From positions 124,001 through 188,000 of the forward strand of contig NZ_SWDV01000011.1 of assembly GCF_005877905.1 (NCBI RefSeq): DNA of 64,000 bases, written 5' to 3'. Numbering within the stretch: position 1 is the first letter of the stretch; every line of letters begins with the position of its first letter. Positions 1 to 9,340 of the stretch are shown here, piece by piece. Origin of the DNA: Pseudomonas nicosulfuronedens (GTDB lineage Bacteria; Pseudomonadota; Gammaproteobacteria; Pseudomonadales; Pseudomonadaceae). The notes under the pieces are model-generated. The model saw nothing but the letters and a program-made list of their open reading frames with translations. It did no database searches and was not told the origin of the DNA. The translations under genes were made by a program, and so were the position numbers.

Positions 1-384
1 ACGGAGACCGGACCGGCCCGCGACGACGATCCCCTTTGAGCTTCACGCCTCCAAAAGAGCGTGATCGAAGGTTTTTCACTACTTCACGAGAGTGTGGCGA
101 GCAATGAAGAGTTTTGCGTTGGTAGCACCATTGACGTCTGACCCCGCAGCACTGAATCGCTTTTTCGGCACCGGAAGCCGCGCATAAGCGCCACTCCCCG
201 ATGCACTTGCGGATGACTTGTCCGTCCGTGGATTGCCGAGAAGGTGCGCATTCCCCTCCTCCGATCCCGGCCCGAGACATTCGCGAAAGGTCTTTTGACC
301 TGAGAAGAATTCGGACAATTGTTTTGCGCAGTGGGCGCGAAACCTCTGTCACAACTGGCTGCTGATAGTTTTGGAGACGCGTTA
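1..384. other. Intergenic region upstream of mqo
   Basis: No convincing gene is seen here. Short open frames on the minus strand have no recognisable domain and no good ribosome-binding site. The stretch ends with the GGAG ribosome-binding site of mqo at 373-376. It presumably holds the mqo promoter and the untranslated leader, but no clear -35/-10 pair could be chosen by eye. Confidence 0.5.
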
Positions 385-1878
385 ATGGCGCAGAACGAAA
401 TCGAATCGATGGACGTGCTGCTGGTCGGCGCCGGCATCATGAGCGCAACCCTGGCTGTCCTGCTCAAGGAAGTCGATCCGGGCGTGAAGCTCGAGATCGT
501 CGAACTGCAGGAATCCGGAGCCATCGAGAGTTCCAACCCGTGGAACAACGCCGGTACCGGTCACGCCGGCCTCTGCGAGCTGAACTACACCCCGCAGGCG
601 GCCGACGGCTCGATCGACATCAAGAAGGCGGTGAACATCAACGCCCAGTTCGAGGTGTCCAAGCAGTTCTGGGCCTACCTGACCGGGAAGGACGCCTTCG
701 GCGCACCGCGCAACTTCATCAACCCCGTTCCGCACATGAGCTTCGTGCGTGGCAAGGACATTCCGTTCCTGAAGAAGCGCCATGAGCTGCTCAGCCAGCA
801 CCATGCCTTCACCTCGATGGAATACACCGAGGACCGCGCGAAGATCGCCGACTGGGCCCCGCTGACCATCCCTGGCCGACCGGCCGACGAGCAGGTCGCG
901 ATGACCCGCGTGGAAAGCGGCACCGACGTCAACTTCGGCGCCCTGACCAACCAGCTGCTGGGCTACCTTTCCAGCCGCGAAGGCAGCGAAGTCCGCTACT
1001 TCCAGAAGGTCGTGGGCCTCGAACGCTCCGGCGACGGCTGGCTGGTGGACATCAAGAACACCCAGACCGGCGAAGCGCGCAAGGTCAAGGCGAAGTTCGT
1101 CTTCCTCGGCGCCGGTGGCGGCGCTCTGCCGCTGCTGCAGATGTCCGGCATTCCGGAAAGCAAGGGCTTCGGCGGCTTCCCGGTGAGCGGCCAGTGGCTG
1201 CGTTGCGACAACCCGGAAGTGGTCAAGCACCACCAGGCCAAGGTCTACAGCCAGGCCGAAGTGGGCGCCCCGCCGATGTCCGTGCCGCACCTGGACACCC
1301 GCGTGGTCGAGGGCAAGACCTCCCTGCTGTTCGGCCCCTACGCCGGCTTCTCCACCAAGTTCCTGCGTCACGGTTCGTTCCTCGACCTGCCGCTCTCGGT
1401 GCGCACCAGCAACCTGCTGCCGATGCTCGCCGTAGCTCGCGACAACATGGACCTCACCCGCTACCTGGTGAAGGAAGTCATGCAGTCCATGGACCAGCGC
1501 ATCGAAGCCCTGCGCAAGTTCTACCCGGAACTGAACCCGGCCGACTGGCGCCTCGAAACCGCTGGCCAGCGCGTGCAGATCATCAAGAAGGACCCGAAGA
1601 AAGGCGGCATCCTGCAGTTCGGTACCGAACTGGTGGCGGCCCAGGACGGTAGCATCGCCGCCCTGCTCGGCGCCTCCCCGGGTGCTTCGGTCACCGTCTC
1701 GATCATGCTGGGCCTGCTGGAGCGCTGCTTCCCCGAGCGCTACAAGTCGGCCGAGTGGACCGCGAAGCTCAAGGAGATCTTCCCGGCCCGCGAGAAGCAG
1801 CTGGAAACCGACGCCGCGGTATACCGCGAAGTCAACCAGATGACCGCCGACCGTCTGCAGATCGTCGCCGCGTCCTGA
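385..1878 (+). CDS. mqo: Malate:quinone oxidoreductase
   Basis: This FAD-dependent, membrane-associated dehydrogenase oxidises malate to oxaloacetate and passes electrons to the quinone pool; in pseudomonads it serves as the main malate-oxidising step of the TCA cycle. The 497-residue product has the N-terminal Rossmann dinucleotide motif ([14 protein letters not shown]) and the family signature [14 protein letters not shown] shortly after. I start at the ATG preceded by GGAG with an 8-nt spacer; an upstream in-frame start would add 22 residues unlike the family. A strong intrinsic terminator follows directly. The gene appears monocistronic. The neighbouring PA4642-type gene suggests this is the MqoB-type paralogue. 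Confidence 0.95.
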   Translation: MAQNEIESMDVLLVGAGIMSATLAVLLKEVDPGVKLEIVELQESGAIESSNPWNNAGTGHAGLCELNYTPQAADGSIDIKKAVNINAQFEVSKQFWAYLTGKDAFGAPRNFINPVPHMSFVRGKDIPFLKKRHELLSQHHAFTSMEYTEDRAKIADWAPLTIPGRPADEQVAMTRVESGTDVNFGALTNQLLGYLSSREGSEVRYFQKVVGLERSGDGWLVDIKNTQTGEARKVKAKFVFLGAGGGALPLLQMSGIPESKGFGGFPVSGQWLRCDNPEVVKHHQAKVYSQAEVGAPPMSVPHLDTRVVEGKTSLLFGPYAGFSTKFLRHGSFLDLPLSVRTSNLLPMLAVARDNMDLTRYLVKEVMQSMDQRIEALRKFYPELNPADWRLETAGQRVQIIKKDPKKGGILQFGTELVAAQDGSIAALLGASPGASVTVSIMLGLLERCFPERYKSAEWTAKLKEIFPAREKQLETDAAVYREVNQMTADRLQIVAAS

Positions 1879-1892
1879 GTGCTGCACTCCTG

Positions 1893-1922
1893 AAAAAGCC
1901 CGCCATCCGGCGGGCTTTTTCG
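1893..1922. terminator. Intrinsic terminator after mqo
   Basis: The arms AAGCCCGCC and GGCGGGCTT enclose a 4-nt loop, with A-runs on the left and T-runs on the right. The hairpin therefore works for mqo on the plus strand and could also stop the convergent minus-strand gene that ends at 1934. Confidence 0.9.
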
Positions 1923-1933
1923 TTTCTGCCGAT

Positions 1934-2335
1934 TCAATGACAGCTCACCATCCAGCCGACGCCGAAGCGGTCGGTGAGCATGCCGAAACGTTGGGCCCAG
2001 AAGGTCTTTTCCAACGGCATCTCGACTCGCCCCTCATCCGCCAACGCGGCAAACGCCTTTTCCGCCGCCACGACGCTGCGCAGCGTCAGGTGCAGGGAGA
2101 AGCCATTGAAAGCGGCGTTATGCTCGCCACGACCGTCGGACAGGAAAACCTCCGTCTCGCCGATCTGCAGGCTGGCGTGCATCACCTTGTCCAGCCAGCC
2201 ATCGGGTACTGGCGACGGGCCCGGCGCCTCCTCGAAGCGCATCATTGCGCCGAGCTGGGCACCCACCGCATGCTGGTAGAAGGCAATAGCCTCATCGGCA
2301 CGACCATGGAAAAACAGATAGGGCTGTACTTGCAC
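1934..2335 (-). CDS. VOC-family (PhnB/YjdN-like) protein
   Basis: The 133-residue protein has the vicinal-oxygen-chelate fold typical of PhnB-like/3-demethylubiquinone-methyltransferase-like proteins. It opens with a VQPYLFFHGRADEAIAFYQ helix-strand signature, has the loop MHASLQIGETEVFLSDG, and closes with FGMLTDRFGVGWMV. Members are usually small cytosolic dimers, some binding a divalent metal; the substrate is generally unknown. The start is a GTG preceded by GAGG at 8-nt spacing; no better in-frame ATG exists. It is convergent with mqo and probably monocistronic. The fold is clear but the function cannot be inferred from context. Confidence 0.85.
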   Translation of the reverse strand: MQVQPYLFFHGRADEAIAFYQHAVGAQLGAMMRFEEAPGPSPVPDGWLDKVMHASLQIGETEVFLSDGRGEHNAAFNGFSLHLTLRSVVAAEKAFAALADEGRVEMPLEKTFWAQRFGMLTDRFGVGWMVSCH

Positions 2336-2414
2336 GGCTTCATCCTCGCCTTGTCGTTATCGTTCTGAGGGAAAGTCTAGGCGGGGATTCGACGAGGGTC
2401 CGGCGAGTCTGTTC

Positions 2415-2496
2415 GTAGGATGGGGGGAGCGCAGCGATACCCATGCCGTTCGCAGCTCGGAAGTGATGGGTATCGCTTCGCTCCACGCCATCCTAC
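2415..2496. repeat. Intergenic inverted repeat (REP-like)
   Basis: GTAGGATGG at the left and CCATCCTAC at the right delimit a long imperfect inverted repeat. Inside it, GCGATACCCAT pairs with ATGGGTATCGC. The structure resembles the GTAGGATGGG repeats scattered between genes in Pseudomonas. It lies between the VOC gene and the terminator of the next minus-strand gene. Confidence 0.7.
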
Positions 2497-2524
2497 ATGG
2501 AGTTTTCCCGCTGAGTTCCCGAAC

Positions 2525-2553
2525 AAAAAAGCCCGCACAAGGCGGGCTTTTCG
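2525..2553 (-). terminator. Intrinsic terminator of the PA4642-family gene
   Basis: The stem AAGCCCGC/GCGGGCTT with a short ACAAG loop is flanked on the left by a run of A. On the minus strand this is a GC hairpin followed by a T-run. It lies 15 bp beyond the stop codon of the minus-strand gene. Confidence 0.85.
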
Positions 2554-2567
2554 GCGAATCGAAAGGA

Positions 2568-2855
2568 TCAGCCGCGAGCAGCCTTGATCACCTCGATGTA
2601 GGGCTCGGCCTGGCGCTGGTCCTGGATCAGGGCAACGAAGTCCTTGCCTTGTGCATCCTTGGCAGACAGGTCGTAACCGGCTTCGACGAAGAAGCCAACA
2701 AAGCGCTCGAAGTCGTCGATGCGCAGGCCACGGTAGGCCTTGACCAGCTTGTGCAGGGACGCCGGGGTGTCGTCGGCCGGCTCCACGTCGAGGAACAGCT
2801 TGATCTCGGCGTCGTCGATTTCTTCGCCAATCACCTGCTTCTTGTCTTTACGCAT
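2568..2855 (-). CDS. PA4642-family small conserved protein
   Basis: This small acidic protein of 95 residues matches my recollection of the Pseudomonas-specific PA4642 family, which is found next to mqoB in PAO1. It is predicted to be cytosolic: no signal peptide or membrane segment is seen, and the sequence is mostly helical with a lysine-rich N-terminus (MRKDKKQVIGEEIDDAEIK). No catalytic motif is visible and the function is unknown. It has its own terminator and is probably monocistronic. Confidence 0.8.
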   Translation of the reverse strand: MRKDKKQVIGEEIDDAEIKLFLDVEPADDTPASLHKLVKAYRGLRIDDFERFVGFFVEAGYDLSAKDAQGKDFVALIQDQRQAEPYIEVIKAARG

Positions 2856-2953
2856 CGCTCGCTTCTCTCTACGGCTGTCTCGGGGATCGCGGCCCGCATC
2901 GGCTCAGGCCGGGCACCACGGGTCGGGCAGTTTAACCCTGCGCAGGGCGCGGC

Positions 2954-3448
2954 TCAACGCGCACGCACCGCGCCGGTATGCAGGTCGGCCCAGATATGGC
3001 CGTTGCCGTAGGTGAGGAACTGCACGTAGACGGTGCCGTTGCGCAGCAGGTCGAGCAGTTGTGGATAAGCGGCCTGCGGGTAATACAGGCTGAGCACCCG
3101 GGTCTTCTCGTCGTAGGCCGGTTTCTTCAGGCTCTTGCCCTCGGCGTCGAAGCTGATGACCACCTGGCTGATCTGCGCGCCCTTGCTCAGAGGCTTGCCC
3201 TTGAGGCGCAGCAGCGACGGCGTGGTGATCGGAATCGGCTGCTGGTTGGACTGGCGCTGGTTGCCCAGCACCACACTGTACTCGGTGACCTGCAGCAGTT
3301 GCTGTTGCTCCGGCTCACCCTGGCGCAGGCCGGCGTCGTCCGGTGGCAGGAACTGGCTGTGCATCGGCGCGGCAACGGCCCCGACGGCAAAACCGAGAGG
3401 TAGGCAGAACAGCAGCGCCAGCACGGCGCCCGGCATGCGAACGGACAT
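2954..3448 (-). CDS. Exported protein of unknown function
   Basis: The 164-residue protein starts with a cleavable-looking signal peptide (hydrophobic LALLFCLPLGFAVGAVA, then APMHS). The mature part contains a Gln-rich stretch and β-rich segments with no motif I recognise. I chose the second ATG of the GTG-ATG-ATG string because GGAGG lies 5 nt before it; a GTG start at 3454 would overlap the Shine-Dalgarno. It is predicted to be periplasmic. It is transcribed in the same direction as the PA4642-type gene, 98 bp upstream of it, and could share its transcript. Confidence 0.75.
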   Translation of the reverse strand: MSVRMPGAVLALLFCLPLGFAVGAVAAPMHSQFLPPDDAGLRQGEPEQQQLLQVTEYSVVLGNQRQSNQQPIPITTPSLLRLKGKPLSKGAQISQVVISFDAEGKSLKKPAYDEKTRVLSLYYPQAAYPQLLDLLRNGTVYVQFLTYGNGHIWADLHTGAVRAR

Positions 3449-3590
3449 CATCACCTCCGCGGGACAGGGCCGAGCACTCTAGCACGCGCCCGAAGCGCCA
3501 AGACAGGCGCTCATGGCAAGCCCGGCGATACATTGATAGCCTTCAAAGCAACACCCCCAATACATCGCCACTCACGAATCGAAAACCGCC

Positions 3591-4508
3591 ATGCTGCACA
3601 ACGTCTCCGACCTCGACCTGCGCCTGCTGCGCATCTTCGCCTGCGTGGTGCGCTGTGGCGGCTTCTCCGCCGCACAGGGCGAGTTGGGCATGGGCCAGTC
3701 GACCATCAGCACGCACATCGCCAGCCTGGAAACGCGCCTGGGCTACCGCCTGTGCGAACGTGGCAAGAGCGGTTTTCGCCTGACCGAGAAAGGCGAGCGG
3801 GTGCTGGACTACGCGCAGAACCTGTTCGCCGCGCTGGGCGACTTCCGCGACCAGGTGCAGTCCCTCGCCGGGCGCCTGGTCGGCGAGTTGCACCTGGGCC
3901 TGGCCGACAATATCGCCACCCTGCCCGATGCACGCATCCACCAGACCCTGGCGCGCTTCAACCGCCGCGACCAGGACGTGCGCCTGCATTTCCTCATCGA
4001 ATCCTCCAGCGAACTGGAGCGCCTGGTACTCAGCGGCCGCCTGCACCTGGCCATTGCCTGCTTCAGCCGGCGCCTGCCGAACCTGCGCTACGAGCCGCTG
4101 TACCACGAGCGAGTCGCGGTGTTCTGCGGGCGCGAGCATCCGTTGTTCGACAAGCCAGTGAGGAACGCGGGAGAGCTGGAGAGCTGCGACTGGATTCAGC
4201 ACGGCTATGCAGTGGCCGACGTGCAGTTGCCGGCCGACCCGCAACGCAGCACGGCCTTCGCCCAGCACATGGAGGCAGTGCTCCACGCCGTGCGCGCGGG
4301 CACTCACCTGGGCTACCTGCCCACGCACTATGCCGAGCGCTGGGTGGAACAGGGCGAGATGCGCGCGCTGCTGCCGGACAGCCTCGGCTACGGCATCACC
4401 CACAGCCTGGTGGTACGCGACGAGCCGGGGCATAACGAAGCGCTCCAGGCGCTGGTCGAGGACCTGCGCCTGGAGCACGGGGTGGCGCCGATCAGCGCGG
4501 CGCGGTGA
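3591..4508 (+). CDS. LysR-family transcriptional regulator
   Basis: The N-terminal winged helix-turn-helix spans about residues 8-66 (LDLRLLRIFACVVRCGGFSAAQ...STISTHIASLETRLGYRLCERGKSGFRLTEKG), followed by a substrate-binding-like effector domain. Length (305 residues) is typical. LTTRs bind DNA as tetramers and respond to a small-molecule inducer. Its 3' end overlaps by 17 bp the end of the convergent aldehyde dehydrogenase gene, so it may but need not regulate it. The effector is unknown. Confidence 0.9.
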   Translation: MLHNVSDLDLRLLRIFACVVRCGGFSAAQGELGMGQSTISTHIASLETRLGYRLCERGKSGFRLTEKGERVLDYAQNLFAALGDFRDQVQSLAGRLVGELHLGLADNIATLPDARIHQTLARFNRRDQDVRLHFLIESSSELERLVLSGRLHLAIACFSRRLPNLRYEPLYHERVAVFCGREHPLFDKPVRNAGELESCDWIQHGYAVADVQLPADPQRSTAFAQHMEAVLHAVRAGTHLGYLPTHYAERWVEQGEMRALLPDSLGYGITHSLVVRDEPGHNEALQALVEDLRLEHGVAPISAAR

Positions 4509-5916
4509 TGTGCTTGATGTCGAAGAACGCGGACAACCCCCAAGGGCCTAGCTCGCGGCCGATGCCGCTGCGCTTGCCGCCGCCCCAGGAGGTCTGCGGG
4601 AACACCACCTGCGGCGAGTTCAGCCAGACGTTGCCAGCCTCCAGGCTCTCGGCAACGCGCTGGGCGCGCTCAAGATCGGCGCTGCACACGGTGGCGGCCA
4701 GGGCGAAGTCGCTGTCGTTGGCCTGACGCAGGGCATCCGCTTCATCACTGAAGGTGCGCACGCACAGTACCGGGCCGAAGATTTCCTCGCGCCACAGGCG
4801 GCTGTCCGCCGGTACGTCGGTGTAGACGGTCGGCTGGATGAACCAACCCTCGGCCGCTTCGCCGCCAGTCAGACAGGCCAGGCCTTCGTCACGAGCCACC
4901 GCGAAATAGTCGAGCACCTTGCGGTACTGCGCTTCGCTGGTCATCGGGCCCATGTCGGTCTCACCCTGTAGCGAATCCCCCACACGCAGGCCTTCCACCG
5001 CGACTTTCAGCTTCGCCAGCAGCGGCTGGGCGATGGATTTCTGCACCAGCAGGCGCGAGGTGGCGGAGCACATCTGTCCGGCGTTCCAGTAGACGCCGGC
5101 GATGATCCACTGCACGGCTTCGTCCAGGCCGCAGTCCTCGAACACCAGGATCGGCGACTTGCCACCCAGCTCCAGGCCGACCGGCAGGGTGCGAGCGGCG
5201 GCAGCTTCCATGACCTTGCGGCCGACAACGTTGCTGCCGGTGAAGGACAGCTTGGCGATGCCCGGATGGCTGCATAGGGCAGCACCGGCATCGGCCAGGC
5301 CCGGCACCAGGTTCAGCACGCCGGCCGGCAGACCGATGGCGTCGGCGATCTCGCCCAGCACCAGTTCGATCAGCGGGGTGATTTCCGAGGGTTTGAGCAC
5401 CACGGTGCAGCCCGCCGCCAGGGCCGGCGCGACTTTCCAGGCGCTGGTCACCAGCGGGAAGTTCCACGGCACGATCAGGCCGACCACGCCGATGGGCTCG
5501 AAGCGGGTCTGCGAGCGGTAACCGGCGTCCGGCAGGGCCACTTCGGCGTTCTGCCGGGCGTCCAGCTGGTCGGCCAGTTCGGCGTAGTAGGCGAAGGTGG
5601 CAATGGCGTCACTGATGTCGATTTCGGCTTCCAGACGCGGCTTGCCGCTGGCCTGCATCTGCAGGGTGATCAGCGTTTCACTGCGGGCTTCGAGCTGCTC
5701 GGCGAAAGCCCGCAGGTAACCGGCGCGTTGGGCGGCACTGGTCAGTTTCCAGTCGGTGAAGGCGCGCTTGGCAGCAGCGACGGCGCGCTCCACGTCGGAT
5801 ACACCGGCGCAGGCAACTTCCGGCAGCGCCTCACGGGAGGCGGGAGCGATCGGGCGCAGGACGGCGCCGCTGTCGGCGGCCTGCCATTGGCCATCGATAT
5901 AAAGGAGACGGGACAT
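4492..5916 (-). CDS. NAD(P)-dependent aldehyde dehydrogenase
   Basis: This 474-residue ALDH-superfamily enzyme oxidises an aldehyde to its acid. The usual active-site set is present: Asn152 in PWNF, Glu249 in LELGGKSP, the nucleophile Cys283 in GQMCSATSR, and the EEIFGPV motif. The sequence resembles betaine-aldehyde/aminoaldehyde dehydrogenases more than succinate-semialdehyde ones, but the substrate is not proven. A GAGG site precedes the ATG. It is convergent with the LysR gene. The region upstream carries three ATGCAT palindromes that may be operators. Confidence 0.9.
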   Translation of the reverse strand: MSRLLYIDGQWQAADSGAVLRPIAPASREALPEVACAGVSDVERAVAAAKRAFTDWKLTSAAQRAGYLRAFAEQLEARSETLITLQMQASGKPRLEAEIDISDAIATFAYYAELADQLDARQNAEVALPDAGYRSQTRFEPIGVVGLIVPWNFPLVTSAWKVAPALAAGCTVVLKPSEITPLIELVLGEIADAIGLPAGVLNLVPGLADAGAALCSHPGIAKLSFTGSNVVGRKVMEAAAARTLPVGLELGGKSPILVFEDCGLDEAVQWIIAGVYWNAGQMCSATSRLLVQKSIAQPLLAKLKVAVEGLRVGDSLQGETDMGPMTSEAQYRKVLDYFAVARDEGLACLTGGEAAEGWFIQPTVYTDVPADSRLWREEIFGPVLCVRTFSDEADALRQANDSDFALAATVCSADLERAQRVAESLEAGNVWLNSPQVVFPQTSWGGGKRSGIGRELGPWGLSAFFDIKHITAPR

Positions 5917-5963
5917 GCGAACCTCGGACGGTTGTCTGGTGAGGGGCGCAGGATAGGCGGGGC

Positions 5964-6019
5964 ATGCATCGGCAAAAATGCGTTCTTACCCATGCATACA
6001 TCGATGTGAACAGATGCAT
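5964..6019. promoter_or_regulatory. Three ATGCAT palindromes upstream of the aldehyde dehydrogenase
   Basis: ATGCAT occurs at 5964-5969, 5992-5997 and 6014-6019, in a 131-bp gap between the ALDH start and the end of the cupin gene. The third copy extends to GATGCATC. Such clustered palindromes are consistent with binding sites of a dimeric regulator acting on the ALDH promoter. This is inferred from position only. Confidence 0.35.
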
Positions 6020-6047
6020 CAGGGATCGGTAGGAGCGAGCAGGCGCC

Positions 6048-6521
6048 TCAGGCGAATTGGGAGCGCATCCACGCCAGATAGTCAGCAGCGCCCGGCTCGC
6101 CCTCGCGCGGCGCCCACTGCCCACGCTCGTCTTCGCCCAATGGCACGAAGGGGCCAGCCTTGGCTTCGAACATCACGCTGTCCGGCTCCAGCGCCACGAT
6201 GGCGTGGAAAGTGCCCGGCGGCAGGTCTGCACCGACGCACTCGCCGCCCGCGCGCAGTACGCGGGTAGTCAGCAGTTCGCCACTGTCGGAGAAGACCAGC
6301 AGGCCCAGCGCGCCCTTCACGACCAGCAGGCTCTCGGCCTTGTCCGGGTGACGGTGGCAATGCGGCGGGATGTAGCTGTCGGGCTGCAGCGCATTGAGCA
6401 GGCGATGGCAGGGCTCGGTCTGCTCATGGAAATTGTGGTTCTGCCGGCGCCGGGGGCTGGCGGCGGCACGGGCCGCGACCTCATCGAACAGCGCACTGTC
6501 GAGAAAACGCGGTCCGCTCAT
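6048..6521 (-). CDS. WbuC-family cupin metalloprotein
   Basis: The 157-residue protein has a single cupin domain with the metal-binding cluster YIPPHCHRHPDKAES and the second cupin motif around PPGTFHAIVAL. WbuC-family proteins occur near O-antigen genes in some bacteria but also elsewhere; the reaction is uncharacterised. It starts 2 bp after the hpt stop codon and is very likely co-transcribed with hpt, the arrangement I recall for PA4644/PA4645 of P. aeruginosa. It is predicted to be cytosolic, with no signal peptide. Confidence 0.85.
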   Translation of the reverse strand: MSGPRFLDSALFDEVAARAAASPRRRQNHNFHEQTEPCHRLLNALQPDSYIPPHCHRHPDKAESLLVVKGALGLLVFSDSGELLTTRVLRAGGECVGADLPPGTFHAIVALEPDSVMFEAKAGPFVPLGEDERGQWAPREGEPGAADYLAWMRSQFA

Positions 6522-6523
6522 CC

Positions 6524-7081
6524 TCAGAGACCTTTTACGGCAAAGATGCCGGCGGCGTTACGCCAGTAGCCCTTGTAGTCCATGCCATAGCCGAAGATAT
6601 AGCGGTCGATGCAGGACAGTCCAACGTAGTCGGCCTTCAGGTCCGGACGGGCCTTGCGGTCGTGGTCCTTGTCGATCAGCACGGCGGTGTGCACGCGCTT
6701 GGCGCCGGCGTGCTTGCAGAAATCCATGATCGCCGAGAGGGTGTGCCCTTCGTCGAGGATGTCGTCGATGATCAGCACTTCGCGATCGATGAAGGAGATC
6801 TCCGGCTTGGCCTTCCAGAACAGCTCGCCACCGGTGGTCTCGTTGCGGTAACGGGTCGCATGCAGGTAGGAGGCTTCCAGCGGGAAATTCAGCAGCGGGA
6901 GCAGCTTGCCGGAGAAGATCAGGCCACCGTTCATCACGCAGAACACCACCGGGTTGGTGTCGGCCAGCGAGCCATTGATGGCCTCGGCCACACGGGCGAT
7001 GGCGGCCTCTACCTCGGCGTTGGTGTACAGGCAGTCGGCTTCGGCCATGACTTGGCGGATGTGCGCGAGATCGACGGACAT
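6524..7081 (-). CDS. hpt: Hypoxanthine-guanine phosphoribosyltransferase
   Basis: The enzyme condenses hypoxanthine or guanine with PRPP to give IMP or GMP (purine salvage, cytosol). The 185-residue product carries the PRPP-binding signature [13 protein letters not shown] at residues 102-114, and a Lys-Asp-rich hood region around [16 protein letters not shown] precedes the ATG. It is divergent from upp, so purine and pyrimidine salvage genes share one intergenic control region, and it is followed 2 bp later by the cupin gene. Confidence 0.93.
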   Translation of the reverse strand: MSVDLAHIRQVMAEADCLYTNAEVEAAIARVAEAINGSLADTNPVVFCVMNGGLIFSGKLLPLLNFPLEASYLHATRYRNETTGGELFWKAKPEISFIDREVLIIDDILDEGHTLSAIMDFCKHAGAKRVHTAVLIDKDHDRKARPDLKADYVGLSCIDRYIFGYGMDYKGYWRNAAGIFAVKGL

Positions 7082-7236
7082 GGGGGTTCTCCCGTGAAAA
7101 AGTGCGCAAAGGTACCTATCGGCGTGCCACGGAGCAAGGGTCAGCGGACGAATGTCGCCGACAATCGTGGCCCAAGGTAGCTAGGATGCATTACGCTACC
7201 GCAATTTTTTTGCCAGCCCGTCCGGAGAACCCATCC

Positions 7237-7875
7237 ATGCCCGTCCTCGAGATCCGCCATCCCCTGATCCGCCACAAGATCGGACTGATGCGTCGTCACG
7301 ATATCAGTACCAAGAATTTCCGCGAGCTGGCCCAGGAAGTAGGCGCCCTGCTGACCTACGAGGCGACCAAGGACCTGCCTCTGGAGAACTACGAGATCGA
7401 AGGCTGGGCCGGCCCCGTGCAGGTCGAGAAGATCGCCGGCAAGAAGATCACCGTGGTGCCGATCCTGCGCGCCGGCATCGGCATGCTCGACGGGGTGCTC
7501 AGCCTGATTCCGGGGGCCAAGGTCAGCGCCGTGGGCGTGGCGCGCAACGAAGAAACCCTCGAAGCGCACACCTACCTGGAAAAGCTCGCACCGGACATCG
7601 CTGAGCGCCGTTCGCTGATCATCGACCCGATGCTGGCCACCGGCGGTTCCATGGTCGCTACCATCGACCTGCTCAAGAAAGCCGGCAGCAAGGACATCCG
7701 CGCCATGGTGCTCGTGGCTGCTCCCGAAGGGATCAAGGCGGTCAACGATGCGCATCCGGACGTGCTCATCCTCACCGCCTCCATCGACCAGTGCCTGAAC
7801 GAGCACGGTTACATCATGCCGGGCCTGGGCGACGCCGGTGACAAGATCTTCGGCACCAAGCAGAAGGACACCTGA
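7237..7875 (+). CDS. upp: Uracil phosphoribosyltransferase
   Basis: Converts uracil and PRPP to UMP. The 212-residue protein begins [16 protein letters not shown], a hallmark of Upp, and has the PRPP loop DPMLATGGS starting at residue 130 and the C-terminal uracil-binding [12 protein letters not shown] start at the ATG with GGAG 9 nt upstream; an extended frame from 7102 would add residues that do not belong to the family. It is followed 3 bp later by uraA, so the pair forms a transport-and-salvage operon. Confidence 0.95.
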   Translation: MPVLEIRHPLIRHKIGLMRRHDISTKNFRELAQEVGALLTYEATKDLPLENYEIEGWAGPVQVEKIAGKKITVVPILRAGIGMLDGVLSLIPGAKVSAVGVARNEETLEAHTYLEKLAPDIAERRSLIIDPMLATGGSMVATIDLLKKAGSKDIRAMVLVAAPEGIKAVNDAHPDVLILTASIDQCLNEHGYIMPGLGDAGDKIFGTKQKDT

Positions 7876-7878
7876 TCG

Positions 7879-9180
7879 ATGGCCGATGAATTCAACGAAC
7901 CGCTGTGGCGCCAGATCATTTCTGGCGCCCAGATGCTCTTCGTGGCCTTCGGCGCGCTGGTACTGATGCCGCTGATCACCGGCCTGGACCCGAACGTCGC
8001 GCTGTTCACCGCCGGCTTCGGCACCTTGATGTTCCAGATCGTCACCGGCCGTCAGGTGCCGGTATTCCTGGCCTCGAGCTTCGCCTTCATCACCCCGATC
8101 ATCCTCGCCAAGGGCCAGTTCGGCCTCGCGGCGACCATGGGCGGCGTGGTGGCGGCGGGCTTCGTCTACACCTTCCTGGGCCTGGCGGTGAAGATCAAGG
8201 GCACCGGATTCATCGACCGCCTGCTGCCACCGGTAGTCATCGGCCCGGTGATCATCTCCATCGGCCTGGCCATGGCGCCGATCGCCGCCAACATGGCCAT
8301 GGGCAAGGCCGGTGACGGCACCGAGCTGATCCCCTACAAGACCGCCATGTTCATCTCCATGCCGGCGCTGCTGACCACGCTGATCGTCGCGGTGTTCGGC
8401 AAGGGTATGCTGCGCCTGGTGCCGATCATCGCCGGCGTGCTGGTGGGTTACGGCCTGTCCTTCGCCTTCGGCGTGGTCGATGTGGCGAAAATCGTCGCCG
8501 CCCCGTGGTTGGAGCTGCCGAAGTTCACCGCGCCGGAATTCAACTGGCAGGCCATCCTGTTCATCGTCCCGGTGGCGCTGGCCCCGGCCATCGAGCACAT
8601 CGGCGGCGTCATCGCCGTGGGCGGCGTGACCGGCAAGAACTACCTGAAGACCCCGGGCCTGCACCGCACCCTGCTGGGCGACGGCATCGCCACTTCCACC
8701 GCCGGCCTGTTCGGCGGTCCGCCGAACACGACCTACGCAGAAGTGACCGGCGCGGTGATGCTGACCAAGAACTACAACCCAAAGATCATGACCTGGGCGG
8801 CGGTGTTCGCCATCAGCCTTGCCTTCGTCGGCAAGTTCGGCGCCATCCTGCAGAGCATTCCGGTACCGGTGATGGGCGGCATTCTCTGCCTGCTGTTCGG
8901 CACCATCGCCTCGGTGGGCATGAACACCCTGATCCGCCACAAGGTGGACCTGTCCCAGGCGCGCAACCTGTGCATCGTCTCGGTCACCCTGGTGTTCGGT
9001 ATCGGCGGCGTGCTGATCGGCACCGGCACCGGCCCGGACGACTTCGGCCTGAAGGGCATCGCCCTGTGCGCCATCGTCGCCATCCTGCTGAACCTGATCC
9101 TGCCCGGCGAGGAAGGCTGGGAAAACAAGGCGCTGGAACAAGGCGCCGGCGACTCATCGGCCGACAAGCCCGCCGAGTGA
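7879..9180 (+). CDS. uraA: Uracil permease (NCS2 family)
   Basis: Proton-coupled uracil importer of the inner membrane. The 433-residue protein shows the NCS2 pattern of about 14 hydrophobic segments, with the conserved acidic residue in ALAPAIEHIGGVIAVG and the nucleobase-binding region around GLFGGPPNTTYAEVTGAV. It starts 3 bp after upp, so the imported uracil is handed to the salvage enzyme encoded just upstream. A perfect GC hairpin follows the stop codon. Confidence 0.94.
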   Translation: MADEFNEPLWRQIISGAQMLFVAFGALVLMPLITGLDPNVALFTAGFGTLMFQIVTGRQVPVFLASSFAFITPIILAKGQFGLAATMGGVVAAGFVYTFLGLAVKIKGTGFIDRLLPPVVIGPVIISIGLAMAPIAANMAMGKAGDGTELIPYKTAMFISMPALLTTLIVAVFGKGMLRLVPIIAGVLVGYGLSFAFGVVDVAKIVAAPWLELPKFTAPEFNWQAILFIVPVALAPAIEHIGGVIAVGGVTGKNYLKTPGLHRTLLGDGIATSTAGLFGGPPNTTYAEVTGAVMLTKNYNPKIMTWAAVFAISLAFVGKFGAILQSIPVPVMGGILCLLFGTIASVGMNTLIRHKVDLSQARNLCIVSVTLVFGIGGVLIGTGTGPDDFGLKGIALCAIVAILLNLILPGEEGWENKALEQGAGDSSADKPAE

Positions 9181-9185
9181 GCCCT

Positions 9186-9209
9186 GGGCGCCGCCTCACG
9201 GCGGCGCCC
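9186..9209 (+). terminator. GC hairpin after uraA
   Basis: Perfect 10-bp arms (GGGCGCCGCC / GGCGGCGCCC) with a TCAC tetraloop lie 5 bp after the uraA stop. There is no clear T-run, so it may be a weak terminator or an mRNA 3'-end stabiliser rather than a full intrinsic terminator. Confidence 0.55.
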
Positions 9210-9340
9210 TGCCCACACAAAGTCAGGCGAACGCAGCATGCCGAACAGGGTCCACTCAGCATGACAGTTCGAACCCGACAGGAGGCAATCCCCATTCGCT
9301 TCGCCTCGCCCGCCCCGTTTTGCCCGTCGCAGGTGCGCCC

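Noticed and set aside
79-318. A 79-codon minus-strand frame upstream of mqo
   Set aside because: Low-complexity, no ribosome-binding site or recognisable domain.
2463-3011. A plus-strand frame of 182 codons over the PA4642-family gene
   Set aside because: It overlaps the real minus-strand gene and its terminator, and has shadow-like composition.
7141-9141. A 666-codon minus-strand frame
   Set aside because: It lies fully antisense to upp and uraA, is very rich in His, Gln and Asp, and has no domain; this is the usual GC-rich shadow frame.
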